From the NCBI GenBank assembly GCA_028276305.1, contig JAPYWO010000023.1, positions 1 through 9,741 on the forward strand: a DNA stretch of 9,741 nt, in the 5' to 3' direction. How positions within the stretch are numbered: position 1 is the stretch's first letter; each line of letters begins with the position of its first letter. This document shows, in pieces, positions 1 through 6,944 of this stretch. Source of the DNA: Candidatus Thermokryptus sp. Its GTDB lineage: Bacteria; Bacteroidota; Ignavibacteria; Kryptoniales; Kryptoniaceae. A program made the position numbers and the translations under genes. Below the pieces are notes generated by a model. That model had not been told where the DNA came from. It saw only the letters and a program-made list of their open reading frames with translations, and searched no databases.

Positions 1-418
1 ACCTTAACATTGGAATGATAAGCACGGCATCGTAGTTCTCACCTATTGTTCTATAAATTTCATTCGCCATCGTCGGTTCAATATGGTAAAGCAAAGAAAC
101 CTCAAGCCCAACGCTCAATCCCTCCTTACTCGGAACCTCTGCGTGTTCAAAAATCTCCTGCGTCCGTATTGACATGATGTGAAGAGATTTAAGTGGATTG
201 ATCAAATGCAATCCCTCAGGCAATTCCTCAGGGTCAACCTTTCCAAAAAGCGTCAAAACACCGACATGTCCAGCCGGGACAGTCACAACCGAAGCAAATA
301 GCATTCCAACTATTAAAACAGCAATTGCTATCGGGGTTGTCTGTTTTGTTTTTCTGGTTATTGAGCCGTAAATTGAAATACCGGCTGCGATTATCAAAGC
401 AATGATTATCGGCGTCAT
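1..418 (-). CDS. Prohibitin / band-7 (SPFH) family membrane protein, 3' part missing
   Basis: Reading the minus strand from the ATG at 418 gives 139 codons with no stop before the window edge, so this is the N-terminal part of a longer protein. Two hydrophobic stretches come first (about residues 3-17 and 29-46). They are followed by VPAGHVGVLTLFG, EGLHLINP and a later GENYD segment, the usual order in the N-terminal half of prohibitin-type SPFH domains. Family members are membrane-anchored scaffolds that oligomerise into large rings and are linked to membrane quality control; the specific role here cannot be told. Most prohibitins have one N-terminal anchor, so two hydrophobic segments are mildly unusual. 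A GGGGTG Shine-Dalgarno-like stretch lies about 8 bases before the ATG, which supports this start. The gene is divergent from folE. Family assignment is fairly safe; C-terminal content is unknown. Confidence 0.85.
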   Translation of the reverse strand, partial: MTPIIIALIIAAGISIYGSITRKTKQTTPIAIAVLIVGMLFASVVTVPAGHVGVLTLFGKVDPEELPEGLHLINPLKSLHIMSIRTQEIFEHAEVPSKEGLSVGLEVSLLYHIEPTMANEIYRTIGENYDAVLIIPMLR

Positions 419-456
419 AGTCGCTCACCCCTAAATTTTGTTTTACTTGCGAAATA

Positions 457-484
457 AATTTAAAAATTTTAAACTTAAAACCAA
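457..484 (-). promoter_or_regulatory. Candidate promoter for the prohibitin-like gene
   Basis: Read on the minus strand, TTGGTT (479-484) is separated by 16 bases from TAAATT (457-462), placing a start of transcription roughly 30 bases before the ATG at 418. The match is by eye in a very AT-rich region, so chance is a real alternative. Confidence 0.3.
459..473. repeat. 15-base AT-only palindrome in the divergent region
   Basis: The bases TTTAAAAATTTTAAA form a perfect odd-centred palindrome. It overlaps the candidate minus-strand -10 element. It could be an operator-like site or simply a product of AT bias. Similar AAAATTTTAAAA runs occur between folE and the next gene. Confidence 0.35.
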
Positions 485-490
485 GAAACA

Positions 491-518
491 TTGCGAACCT
501 TTGCGTTGTTTTTAAATT
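491..518 (+). promoter_or_regulatory. Candidate promoter for folE operon
   Basis: TTGCGA (491-496), 16 bases, then TAAATT (513-518) would start transcription near 525, just ahead of the GGAGG ribosome binding site at 533-537. A second TTGCG lies at 501-505, ten bases downstream of the first. Both boxes are imperfect matches to the sigma-70 consensus. Confidence 0.35.
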
Positions 519-542
519 AAAAAATAAAAACTGGAGGAAAAA

Positions 543-1142
543 ATGGCGGTGGATAAACTTGAAAAAGCAGTAAAACCTGACCTTGAAAAAATCGCAAGCT
601 TGATACACGAGCTTCTAATAGAACTCGGCGAAGACCCGAACCGTGAAGGTCTCAAAAAAACACCGATGAGAGTGGCTAAAGCATTTGAATACCTGACGAA
701 AGGTTATCGTGAAGACATAGAAAAGGTCCTAAACGGTGCTGTCTTCAACGAGAAATACAACGAAATGGTGATTGTAAAAAACATTGACTTTTTCAGCTTG
801 TGTGAGCATCATCTTTTGCCATTCTACGGGAAGGTTCATATCGCATACATTCCAAATGGAAAAATCGTGGGGTTGAGTAAGATACCCAGGATAGTTGAAG
901 TGTTCAGCAGACGGCTTCAAGTTCAGGAGAGATTGACACAACAAATAGCGGATACTTTAAACGAATATCTACAACCCAAGGGCGTCGCTGTTGTGATTGA
1001 AGCAAAACACCTTTGCATGATAATGCGTGGGGTTGAAAAGCAAAATTCCGTCGCTACGACAAGCGCAATGCACGGAATCTTTGTAGAAGATGCTAAAACA
1101 AGAGATGAGTTCATGCATCTAATCAGTGAAGATCTGACATAA
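543..1142 (+). CDS. folE: GTP cyclohydrolase I (type IA, zinc-dependent)
   Basis: This cytosolic enzyme converts GTP to 7,8-dihydroneopterin triphosphate and formate, the first step of folate and pterin synthesis. The 199-residue length is normal. The zinc ligands are all present: Cys87 and His90 in [10 protein letters not shown], and Cys158 in HLCMIMRG. The neighbouring His89 and the signature [19 protein letters not shown] (107-124, then R) are intact, as is the [12 protein letters not shown] segment (167-178) near the C terminus. The zinc ligands point to type IA rather than the unrelated FolE2. The start at 543 is backed by a strong GGAGG five bases upstream. It is the first gene of a plus-strand run; the next gene begins 35 bases after its TAA, so the link is looser than among the following three. 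Nothing looks broken. Confidence 0.97.
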   Translation: MAVDKLEKAVKPDLEKIASLIHELLIELGEDPNREGLKKTPMRVAKAFEYLTKGYREDIEKVLNGAVFNEKYNEMVIVKNIDFFSLCEHHLLPFYGKVHIAYIPNGKIVGLSKIPRIVEVFSRRLQVQERLTQQIADTLNEYLQPKGVAVVIEAKHLCMIMRGVEKQNSVATTSAMHGIFVEDAKTRDEFMHLISEDLT

Positions 1143-1146
1143 AAAA

Positions 1147-1175
1147 TAAAATTTTAAAAGTAAAATTTTTAAAAG
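1147..1175 (+). repeat. Imperfect AT-rich tandem repeat between folE and the dehydrogenase
   Basis: TAAAATTTTAAAAG (1147-1160) is followed directly by TAAAATTTTTAAAAG (1161-1175), differing by one inserted T. It fills most of the 35-base gap and takes the place where a Shine-Dalgarno sequence for the next gene would be expected. It has no GC stem, so it is not a typical terminator. Confidence 0.5.
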
Positions 1176-1177
1176 AA

Positions 1178-1894
1178 ATGCTTCTTAAAGACAAGGTCGC
1201 AATAGTAACCGGGGCAAGCAGAGGGATAGGCAAATCAATTGCGCTTTTATTCTCAAAGGAAGGCGCCAAAATCTCCGCCATAGCAAGAACTGAACACGAC
1301 CTGAAAAAGCTAAAAGATGAAATTGAATCAATTGGCGGTAAATGTTTGATTTTTAAAGGGGATGTTTCTGATGAAAATGATGTTAAAAACGCCGTAGAAA
1401 AAACAATCCAAGAATTTGGGAGAATTGACATACTTGTAAACAACGCTGGATTTGGGATTTATAAGCCAGTCGTTGAGCTCACAACCGATGAATTTGACAA
1501 AATGGTTGCTGTCAACTTTCGTGGCGTTTTCCTATTCACAAAGTATGTCCTTCCGTACATGATGAAACAAAATTCAGGCGTGATAATAAACATCTCATCA
1601 ATCGCTGGAACTCTGGGCGTGAAAAACATGGCTGTTTATTCCGCAACGAAATGGGCGGTAAACGGTTTCACAGAATCAATTATGCACGAGGTGAGGGAAT
1701 ATAACATCAGGGTTGCCTCACTTTGCCCTGGGTCTGTGGATACGAATTTTTCAAATGTCGCCGGCTCAAATCCTCCCGCAAGGGACAAGGTTCTAAAACC
1801 AGAAGATGTGGCTCAAACCGCTCTTTTAATAGCAACTCTTCCAGAAAGAGCGATGTTAAGTCATTTAATTTTAAGACCGACAAACCCAAGATGA
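1178..1894 (+). CDS. Short-chain dehydrogenase/reductase (classical SDR)
   Basis: The 238 residues contain the full classical SDR set: nucleotide-binding TGASRGIG at 11-18, NNAG at 88-91, Asn113, catalytic Ser141, and YSATK with Tyr154 and Lys158. The PGSVDT segment at 184-189 follows. The family does NAD(P)H-dependent carbonyl/alcohol interconversion. The C-terminal LPERAMLSHLILRPTNPR resembles SDRs often annotated as FabG-like 3-oxoacyl-ACP reductases, but the substrate cannot be read from sequence. Its position after folE makes a pterin reductase (sepiapterin or dihydromonapterin type) worth considering; however FolM-type enzymes usually have an altered glycine motif, and this one is canonical. 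There is no clear Shine-Dalgarno before the ATG. Its TGA overlaps the next start by four bases (ATGA). Confidence 0.9.
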   Translation: MLLKDKVAIVTGASRGIGKSIALLFSKEGAKISAIARTEHDLKKLKDEIESIGGKCLIFKGDVSDENDVKNAVEKTIQEFGRIDILVNNAGFGIYKPVVELTTDEFDKMVAVNFRGVFLFTKYVLPYMMKQNSGVIINISSIAGTLGVKNMAVYSATKWAVNGFTESIMHEVREYNIRVASLCPGSVDTNFSNVAGSNPPARDKVLKPEDVAQTALLIATLPERAMLSHLILRPTNPR

Positions 1895-2901
1895 AAGACG
1901 AAATTTTTGACATAACGATCGTTGGCGCAGGACCCGTCGGGCTTTATGCTACTTATTATGCCGGTTTAAGAGATATGAAGGCAAAACTCATTGATGCGCT
2001 TCCACAACTTGGCGGACAACTCACAGCTCTCTACCCTGAAAAATACATCTACGATGTCGCTGGTTTCCCGAAAATTTTAGCCAAAGATTTAGCCGAAAAC
2101 CTGATAAATCAAGCACTTCAATACGAACCCACAATTTGCTTAAACGAGAAAGTTCTAAAGCTTGAATTTATTGAGAGCGAAAAAATCCTTAAACTTACAT
2201 CTGAAAACGGGAATACCCATCTTTCAAAAACGGTCGTATTAACACTTGGCATTGGTGCTTTCGTCCCAAGAAAACTTGACATACCCGATGTTCATAAACT
2301 TGAGGGAAAGGGGATTCATTACATCGTGCGAGATAAATCAATCTTTAAAGGTAAAAACATCTTGATAGTTGGCGGGGGAGATTCAGCCGTTGACTGGGCG
2401 TTAAACCTTGAAGGAATCGCAAAACATATAACGCTTATACACAGAAGGGATGTCTTCAAAGCTCACGAAGACAGCTTGAAAAAACTTTTTAATTCAACGG
2501 TTGAAGTAAAAACTTTTTACGAATTGAAACGAGTCCATGGCGATGAACATGTTGAAGGGGTGACGATCTTTGACAATAGAAATGGAGATGAGACATTTCT
2601 TGATGTTCAACATATAATTTTATGTCTCGGCTTCTTAGCAAATCTTGAGTTCATCCAGGATTGGGAAATTGAACTTGACAAAAACGCGATAAAAGTAAAC
2701 TCAAAGATGGAAACGAACATACCCGGGGTTTATGCAGCTGGGGACATCATAAATTACCCGGGGAAATTAAAACTAATATCAACTGGCTTCGGTGAAGCAG
2801 CTATAGCCGTGAACTGCGCCAAAAATTACATAGACCCATCGTCAAAATTCTTCCCCGGACATAGCAGTGATTTCGTCCCCAAAAAGTTCAAATCGGGATG
2901 A
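1891..2901 (+). CDS. Thioredoxin-reductase-like ferredoxin--NADP+ reductase (type 2 FNR)
   Basis: This 336-residue flavoprotein should move electrons between ferredoxin/flavodoxin and NADP(H) in the cytosol. An FAD-binding GAGPVG lies at 12-17 and LPQLGGQLTALYPEK at 37-51. The NADP-binding GGGDSAVDWA is at 161-170 with HRRD at 184-187, and the FAD-closing AAGD is at 282-285. The redox CxxC of true thioredoxin reductases is absent: the equivalent stretch before the second glycine motif reads YIVRDKSIFKGK (144-155). The C terminus carries FPGHSSDF (321-328), typical of the Chlorobaculum/Bacillus YumC FNR group. The frame stays open upstream to 1723, but the ATG at 1891 gives a normal N terminus and a 4-base ATGA overlap with the SDR gene, so I chose it. 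It also overlaps the next gene by ATGA. Confidence 0.93.
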   Translation: MKDEIFDITIVGAGPVGLYATYYAGLRDMKAKLIDALPQLGGQLTALYPEKYIYDVAGFPKILAKDLAENLINQALQYEPTICLNEKVLKLEFIESEKILKLTSENGNTHLSKTVVLTLGIGAFVPRKLDIPDVHKLEGKGIHYIVRDKSIFKGKNILIVGGGDSAVDWALNLEGIAKHITLIHRRDVFKAHEDSLKKLFNSTVEVKTFYELKRVHGDEHVEGVTIFDNRNGDETFLDVQHIILCLGFLANLEFIQDWEIELDKNAIKVNSKMETNIPGVYAAGDIINYPGKLKLISTGFGEAAIAVNCAKNYIDPSSKFFPGHSSDFVPKKFKSG

Positions 2902-3851
2902 AAAGAAAAGTCATAATAACACATAGGATAAGAAATTCTCACCTTGAGAAAATAATCTCCGCCATCGGGCATCAAGCTGAAATTATCTACGATCCAGAAA
3001 AACAAAAGATAAATGATGTCATAGATGAAGTTGAGATTATTTTCGGGGACATTGAAAGAGACCATGCAAAGAGGGCGAAGAACTTGAAATGGCTACACAT
3101 TGGTTACGCTGGCGTTGATATGATTTTGTATCCCGAGATTGTAAATAGCGATATAATTGTGACCTGTTCAAAAGGGATTCACCAGTTCCACATGACGGAA
3201 TTTTTATTTGGGATGATTTTAACCTTGACGAGAAAAATTGATAAAATCCTTGAAAACCAAAAATTAAAAAAATGGGATAAACAAATCGCTCGTTCATTTG
3301 AATCACTTTATGGGAAAACGATGGGAATCCTTGGACTTGGAAACATCGGGAAACAAATTGCTCGCGTTTCAAAGTCGTTTGGGATGCATGTGATCGGAAT
3401 GAAAAGGACAAAAACCGAAGTTGAAAATGTTGATGAGGTTGTAACAAGGGAAAACATTCAGCATCTTCTTGAAAATTCCGACTTCATCGTTGCTGTTTTA
3501 CCTTTGACGGAAGAAACATATCATTTAATTGGTGAGAGGGAATTTGACTTGATGAAGAAACGACCATACTTTTTCAACATTGGGCGAGGAGCTGTCGTTG
3601 ATGAAAAAGCTCTGATAAACGCATTGATTGAGAAAAAGATAAGTGGCGCAGGGCTTGATGTCTTTGAAGAAGAACCCCTACCTCCTGAATCACCTCTTTG
3701 GGAGATGGAAAATGTCATCATAACTCCGCATATCGCTGGTTTATTCCCAAATTATTGGGAAGAGCCGACGAATTTATTCATTGAAAACTTCAAATTTTAC
3801 ATTGACGGCAAGCAACTCATCAATGTCGTTGACAAAATCGCCGGCTATTGA
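2898..3851 (+). CDS. D-isomer-specific 2-hydroxyacid dehydrogenase
   Basis: This 317-residue protein has the two-domain family plan. The nucleotide-binding GLGNIG is at 146-151. The catalytic triad is Arg230 (NIGRGAVVD), Glu259 (DVFEEEPLP) and His278 (TPHIAG); the Arg-Glu spacing of 29 matches phosphoglycerate dehydrogenase. Family members reduce 2-keto acids to D-2-hydroxy acids, for example glyoxylate/hydroxypyruvate reductase or phosphoglycerate dehydrogenase. There is no ACT or extra C-terminal domain as in long SerA. At the end of the second strand of the Rossmann fold the sequence is VIGMKRT, with no acidic residue and with basic ones instead, which favours NADP(H) over NAD(H) (inference). 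The substrate is uncertain. Its start overlaps the FNR stop by ATGA with no strong ribosome site. Its end overlaps the convergent holA gene by seven bases. Confidence 0.92.
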   Translation: MKRKVIITHRIRNSHLEKIISAIGHQAEIIYDPEKQKINDVIDEVEIIFGDIERDHAKRAKNLKWLHIGYAGVDMILYPEIVNSDIIVTCSKGIHQFHMTEFLFGMILTLTRKIDKILENQKLKKWDKQIARSFESLYGKTMGILGLGNIGKQIARVSKSFGMHVIGMKRTKTEVENVDEVVTRENIQHLLENSDFIVAVLPLTEETYHLIGEREFDLMKKRPYFFNIGRGAVVDEKALINALIEKKISGAGLDVFEEEPLPPESPLWEMENVIITPHIAGLFPNYWEEPTNLFIENFKFYIDGKQLINVVDKIAGY

Positions 3852-4891
3852 ACACTCCCAGCAATTATCTTATAAATCATCTGGCTTAGCACGACTTTCT
3901 CATCAACGGGGCTTGTCTTTATAAGTTCATCAGCTTCAATGAGGTATTTAAAGGCATTTTTTATCTCTGCTTCCTTGAATTTGCTGAGATGATAAAGATA
4001 CTCTTTGATGTGATATTGGCTGATCTGGAGCGAATTTGCAAGTTTTTTTGGATCGCTTTCAACTTTTTTAAGTTCATAAAGTTTCCAAAGCATCGTGAAA
4101 TATCTTGTCAACATAGTCAAAATAACCGGCGGAAACTCACCCACTTGAAGCATTCTTTCTACTATCGTGATCGCAAGCTGTAAGTTTCTCTCCCCTATCG
4201 CCTTTTGAAGGTCAAAAACCGTAAACGACCTTGACAAGCCAACAACCTGTTTTACATCTTCAACATCTATCACTTTTTTATCATCTCCGACGAAGATGAG
4301 CAATTTTGTGATCTCGTTTTCAAGGTCTCGCAGGGAATTACCAACATACGCCTGAAGAAGCTTACACGCATCACCAGTTATATCCTTACCTCTTTCTTTC
4401 ACTCTTTTTGCAATCCAACTTGGAATTTGCCAATCGTAAGGGGCTTTAAGGTCAACAACGGTGCCGAGATCAAAAACCTTTTTATATATCTCTTTCTCAA
4501 AGTCGGGCTCGTTTAAAACAATTACAAAAATCGTATCTGGGTTTGGTTTCTTCAGGTAATTGATAAATGCTTCCTCGTCTTTAGCCTTCTTTGACCTTGA
4601 AATTTTGCTGAAAAATTTTTCAGCATTGCGCATCACAACGACTCTTTTGGGGCTCATAACAGGCAACAGGAAAAGAAGCGAAAGCAAGCCCTGAAGGTCA
4701 ATTTCATTCCCGTAAACAACATCAAAATTGAAATCGCGCAATCCCGAATCAAGGGCGTTTTCAAGTATCGCTTTTATTGATTCCTCAATTAAAAATTCCT
4801 CATTCCCATAAAAAATATAAACAGGAGAAAATTTTTTATTCTTGACCGCAAGACGCAGCTTGTCAAAATCAAGCTTTTCCTTCTCCGTCAT
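3845..4891 (-). CDS. holA: DNA polymerase III, delta subunit
   Basis: HolA opens the beta sliding clamp as part of the clamp-loader complex at the replication fork. The 348-residue length fits the family. The N-terminal PVYIFYGNEEFLIEE (23-37) is the usual degenerate P-loop segment. It is followed by KRVVVMRNAEKF (82-93), strand IFVIVLNEPD (121-130), GNSLRDLENEITKL (184-197), FTVFDLQKAIGERN (223-236) and the C-terminal helical collar. An in-frame TAA lies 12 bases before the ATG at 4891, so no other start is available apart from this one and internal codons. There is no good Shine-Dalgarno (only CGCTGGG), and the start is 12 bases from the permease stop, which suggests translational coupling. 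It is the last gene of the minus-strand run, and its TAG lies inside the end of the convergent dehydrogenase gene. Confidence 0.95.
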   Translation of the reverse strand: MTEKEKLDFDKLRLAVKNKKFSPVYIFYGNEEFLIEESIKAILENALDSGLRDFNFDVVYGNEIDLQGLLSLLFLLPVMSPKRVVVMRNAEKFFSKISRSKKAKDEEAFINYLKKPNPDTIFVIVLNEPDFEKEIYKKVFDLGTVVDLKAPYDWQIPSWIAKRVKERGKDITGDACKLLQAYVGNSLRDLENEITKLLIFVGDDKKVIDVEDVKQVVGLSRSFTVFDLQKAIGERNLQLAITIVERMLQVGEFPPVILTMLTRYFTMLWKLYELKKVESDPKKLANSLQISQYHIKEYLYHLSKFKEAEIKNAFKYLIEADELIKTSPVDEKVVLSQMIYKIIAGSVQ

Positions 4892-4903
4892 CCCAGCGAA
4901 TCG

Positions 4904-6328
4904 TTAATTTTTAACCCTTGACCAATAAATATATGCAGGTATACCGATGAGAATTAACAAAAGTCCAAATCCAGAACTTTTCGGATCGCCCACAATGATA
5001 TAAATTATAAAGAAGAGCGCAACAAGAATATAAAGAATTGGAACGATTGGATAGCCCCAGGTTTTGTATGGTCTTTCACGCTCGGGATATTTTTTGCGCA
5101 ATACGAAGACAGCGAACACAGTCATAACATTAAATAAGAGCGAAGCGAAAGCGGTATATGTCAACAACGCCGAATATGTCCCACTCAAAGTTAAGACACT
5201 TGACCATACTCCTTGAAGTATAAGTGAATTTACAGGCGTTTTATATTTAGGATGAAGCTTCCCAGCCCCTCTAAAGAATAATCCATCTTTTGCCATCGCA
5301 TAATAAACCCTCGGTGCTGCGAGAATTAATCCATTATCGCAACCAAATGTTGAAATCATAATTGCAACAGCGATAAGTTGTGCACCCAACGAGCCGAAAA
5401 TTTTCTCGGCAACAGCTGCAGCAACCCTGTTATCCTGAACAAGCGCCATTTCCCTTGCCGGGAGAATATAAAGATATGTCATATTCGCAACTACATAAAC
5501 AATCATCACACCTATAGTTCCAAGGACAAGCGATCGCGGGATGTTTTTGTGTGGGTTTTTGACCTCCTCAGCTGCGAAGGTGACCGAGTTCCAAGCGTCA
5601 TATGCAAAAAGTGCCTTTGACATCGCAACAGCAAAAGCAGCAAGAAATCCCATTGAGATTGCTTCCGGCGGTGCGATCGGATGAAAATTTTCAAATGAGA
5701 AACTTTCAAACAAATTTGACCAACTTCCATTCCCAACTGTAAAAGCAACTAACACAAGCAAAGCGATTGCTGCTATCTTTGAAACTGTGAAAAGATTTTG
5801 AACCATCGCCCCGAAAACAACACCGAAACAATTTATACAAGTTAAAATTCCTATGACAGCTATTCCGACCAATTGAGCGCTGTTAAGGATATATTTCCAA
5901 CCGAAAATTTCAAAACTTAGTATAACCTTTTCTTCGGACAAAGCTGGGATAAAAACCCCGAGATATTTGGCAAATGCAATCGCAACAGCAGCGATAAAAC
6001 CACTTTGGATTATGAAGAAAAGAGTCCAACCGTATAAAAATCCCAAAATTGGGCTATACGCCTCGCGCAGAAAAACATATTGCCCACCCGCTTTTGGCAT
6101 CATCGCCGTAAGCTCACCATATGCTATCGCACCAAAAGCTGTTAAAACTCCACCCACAACCCAAAGCAAAATTAAAAACTGTGGAACTGGCATATAACCA
6201 GCCATAATTGATGGGGCTATAAAAATCCCCGATCCGATCATTGAACCCATAACTATCATAGTAGCGTCAAAAAGCCCCAACTTTGCTTCAAACTTAACCT
6301 CTTTTTGCGCTTCAAGGGTTTGCGCCAT
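4904..6328 (-). CDS. Amino acid permease, APC superfamily (LAT/SteT-like)
   Basis: This inner-membrane transporter of 474 residues has about twelve hydrophobic segments. The family signature GSMIGSGIF at 28-36 is the unwound first helix that binds substrate. AYGELTAMMPKAGGQYVFL (69-87) follows. FAYDAWNSVTFAAEEVKNP (241-259) carries the conserved AEE-NP loop, and AMAKDGLFF (344-352) with HPKYKTPVNS (359-368) lies before the later helices. The pattern is closest to bacterial relatives of the LAT amino acid exchangers such as SteT; the actual substrate cannot be named. The start is supported by GGAGG four bases upstream (plus-strand bases 6333-6337). It lies 13 bases after the cyclophilin gene and 12 before holA, so it is almost certainly cotranscribed with both. 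No disruption is seen. Confidence 0.93.
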   Translation of the reverse strand: MAQTLEAQKEVKFEAKLGLFDATMIVMGSMIGSGIFIAPSIMAGYMPVPQFLILLWVVGGVLTAFGAIAYGELTAMMPKAGGQYVFLREAYSPILGFLYGWTLFFIIQSGFIAAVAIAFAKYLGVFIPALSEEKVILSFEIFGWKYILNSAQLVGIAVIGILTCINCFGVVFGAMVQNLFTVSKIAAIALLVLVAFTVGNGSWSNLFESFSFENFHPIAPPEAISMGFLAAFAVAMSKALFAYDAWNSVTFAAEEVKNPHKNIPRSLVLGTIGVMIVYVVANMTYLYILPAREMALVQDNRVAAAVAEKIFGSLGAQLIAVAIMISTFGCDNGLILAAPRVYYAMAKDGLFFRGAGKLHPKYKTPVNSLILQGVWSSVLTLSGTYSALLTYTAFASLLFNVMTVFAVFVLRKKYPERERPYKTWGYPIVPILYILVALFFIIYIIVGDPKSSGFGLLLILIGIPAYIYWSRVKN

Positions 6329-6341
6329 AGTACCTCCGTTT

Positions 6342-6929
6342 TTATTTCACTTTGATTTTCTTCAAATAAACCCTTTTCATCTCAACTCTCTCAATCGGAT
6401 TATCCCTGTTATCCCTGGGCACATGGGCGATCTTCTCAACAACATCCATCCCCTCAATAACTCTACCAAAAACAGTATAATTCCCATCAAGATGAGGAAG
6501 GTCCTTCAAGCAAATGTAAAATTGACTTCCATTTGACCTTTTTTCTGGATTGACATTATCAGGTTGACGAGCTGCGCCAACGAAACCCTTTTTGTGTGGC
6601 ATCTTTATCTCTGCTGGAAGCGTATACCCGGGTCCTCCGCGACCATCGTTATTTCTATCGTTGTCCTTTGAAAGTGGGTCACCGCCTTGAATGACGAAAT
6701 CCGGTATGACCCTGTGAAATGTCGTCCCGTTGTAAAAACCTTCTTTCACGAGCTTTCTAAAATTTTGCGCATGCTTTGGAGCAACATCATCAAAAAGCTC
6801 AATGACTATATTGCCAAATTTCGTCTCAATTACGACGACTTCCTCCTCTTTACTCTCCTTGGTCTGCGACTCAACTCCAAACGAGCAAAGGAACAAAAGT
6901 CCCGAAATGATTAAAATTAATTTTCTCAT
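6342..6929 (-). CDS. Exported peptidyl-prolyl cis-trans isomerase, cyclophilin type
   Basis: This protein of 195 residues should catalyse proline cis-trans isomerisation in the periplasm. Residues 1-21 are a signal peptide: MRK, then a hydrophobic core to about residue 19. Cys15 sits in LLFLC, but Leu at the preceding position does not fit a lipobox, so a soluble exported protein is likelier than a lipoprotein. The cyclophilin domain starts near residue 31. The active-site block FHRVIPDFVIQGGDP (71-85) has Arg73, Phe78 and Gln81. GSQFYI is at 134-139, and PHLDGNYTVFG (145-155) has His where human CypA has Trp, as usual in bacterial forms. Two loops look longer than in the minimal fold: a charged insert around 86-98 and another around 121-132. 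The ribosome site is weak. It lies 15 bases after uppP and 13 before the permease. Confidence 0.94.
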   Translation of the reverse strand: MRKLILIISGLLFLCSFGVESQTKESKEEEVVVIETKFGNIVIELFDDVAPKHAQNFRKLVKEGFYNGTTFHRVIPDFVIQGGDPLSKDNDRNNDGRGGPGYTLPAEIKMPHKKGFVGAARQPDNVNPEKRSNGSQFYICLKDLPHLDGNYTVFGRVIEGMDVVEKIAHVPRDNRDNPIERVEMKRVYLKKIKVK

Positions 6930-6944
6930 ATCTTCGCCTGAATT

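Noticed and set aside
234..608. Open frame of 124 codons on the minus strand crossing the prohibitin start and the folE start
   Set aside because: It overlaps two well-supported genes in other frames, its translation is Phe/Cys-rich with no domain, and it spans the promoter region.
1723..1890. 56-codon upstream extension of the FNR frame
   Set aside because: It lies inside the SDR gene, encodes low-complexity basic sequence, and the ATG at 1891 gives both the family N terminus and an ATGA overlap.
1891..2901. Thioredoxin reductase
   Set aside because: The redox-active CxxC is absent and the C-terminal FPGHSS segment is typical of type-2 FNR.
3037..3447. 136-codon minus-strand open frame inside the hydroxyacid dehydrogenase
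   Set aside because: Antisense to a gene with full catalytic residues; Ser/Gln/Phe-rich translation with no recognisable fold.
5378..5748. Open frames of about 80 codons on both strands inside the permease gene
   Set aside because: They are other-frame readings of the transporter coding sequence, with no ribosome site or domain.
6891..6929. Lipoprotein signal in the cyclophilin (Cys15)
   Set aside because: The residue before the Cys is Leu rather than Gly, Ala or Ser, so the lipobox is not met; an ordinary signal peptide fits better.
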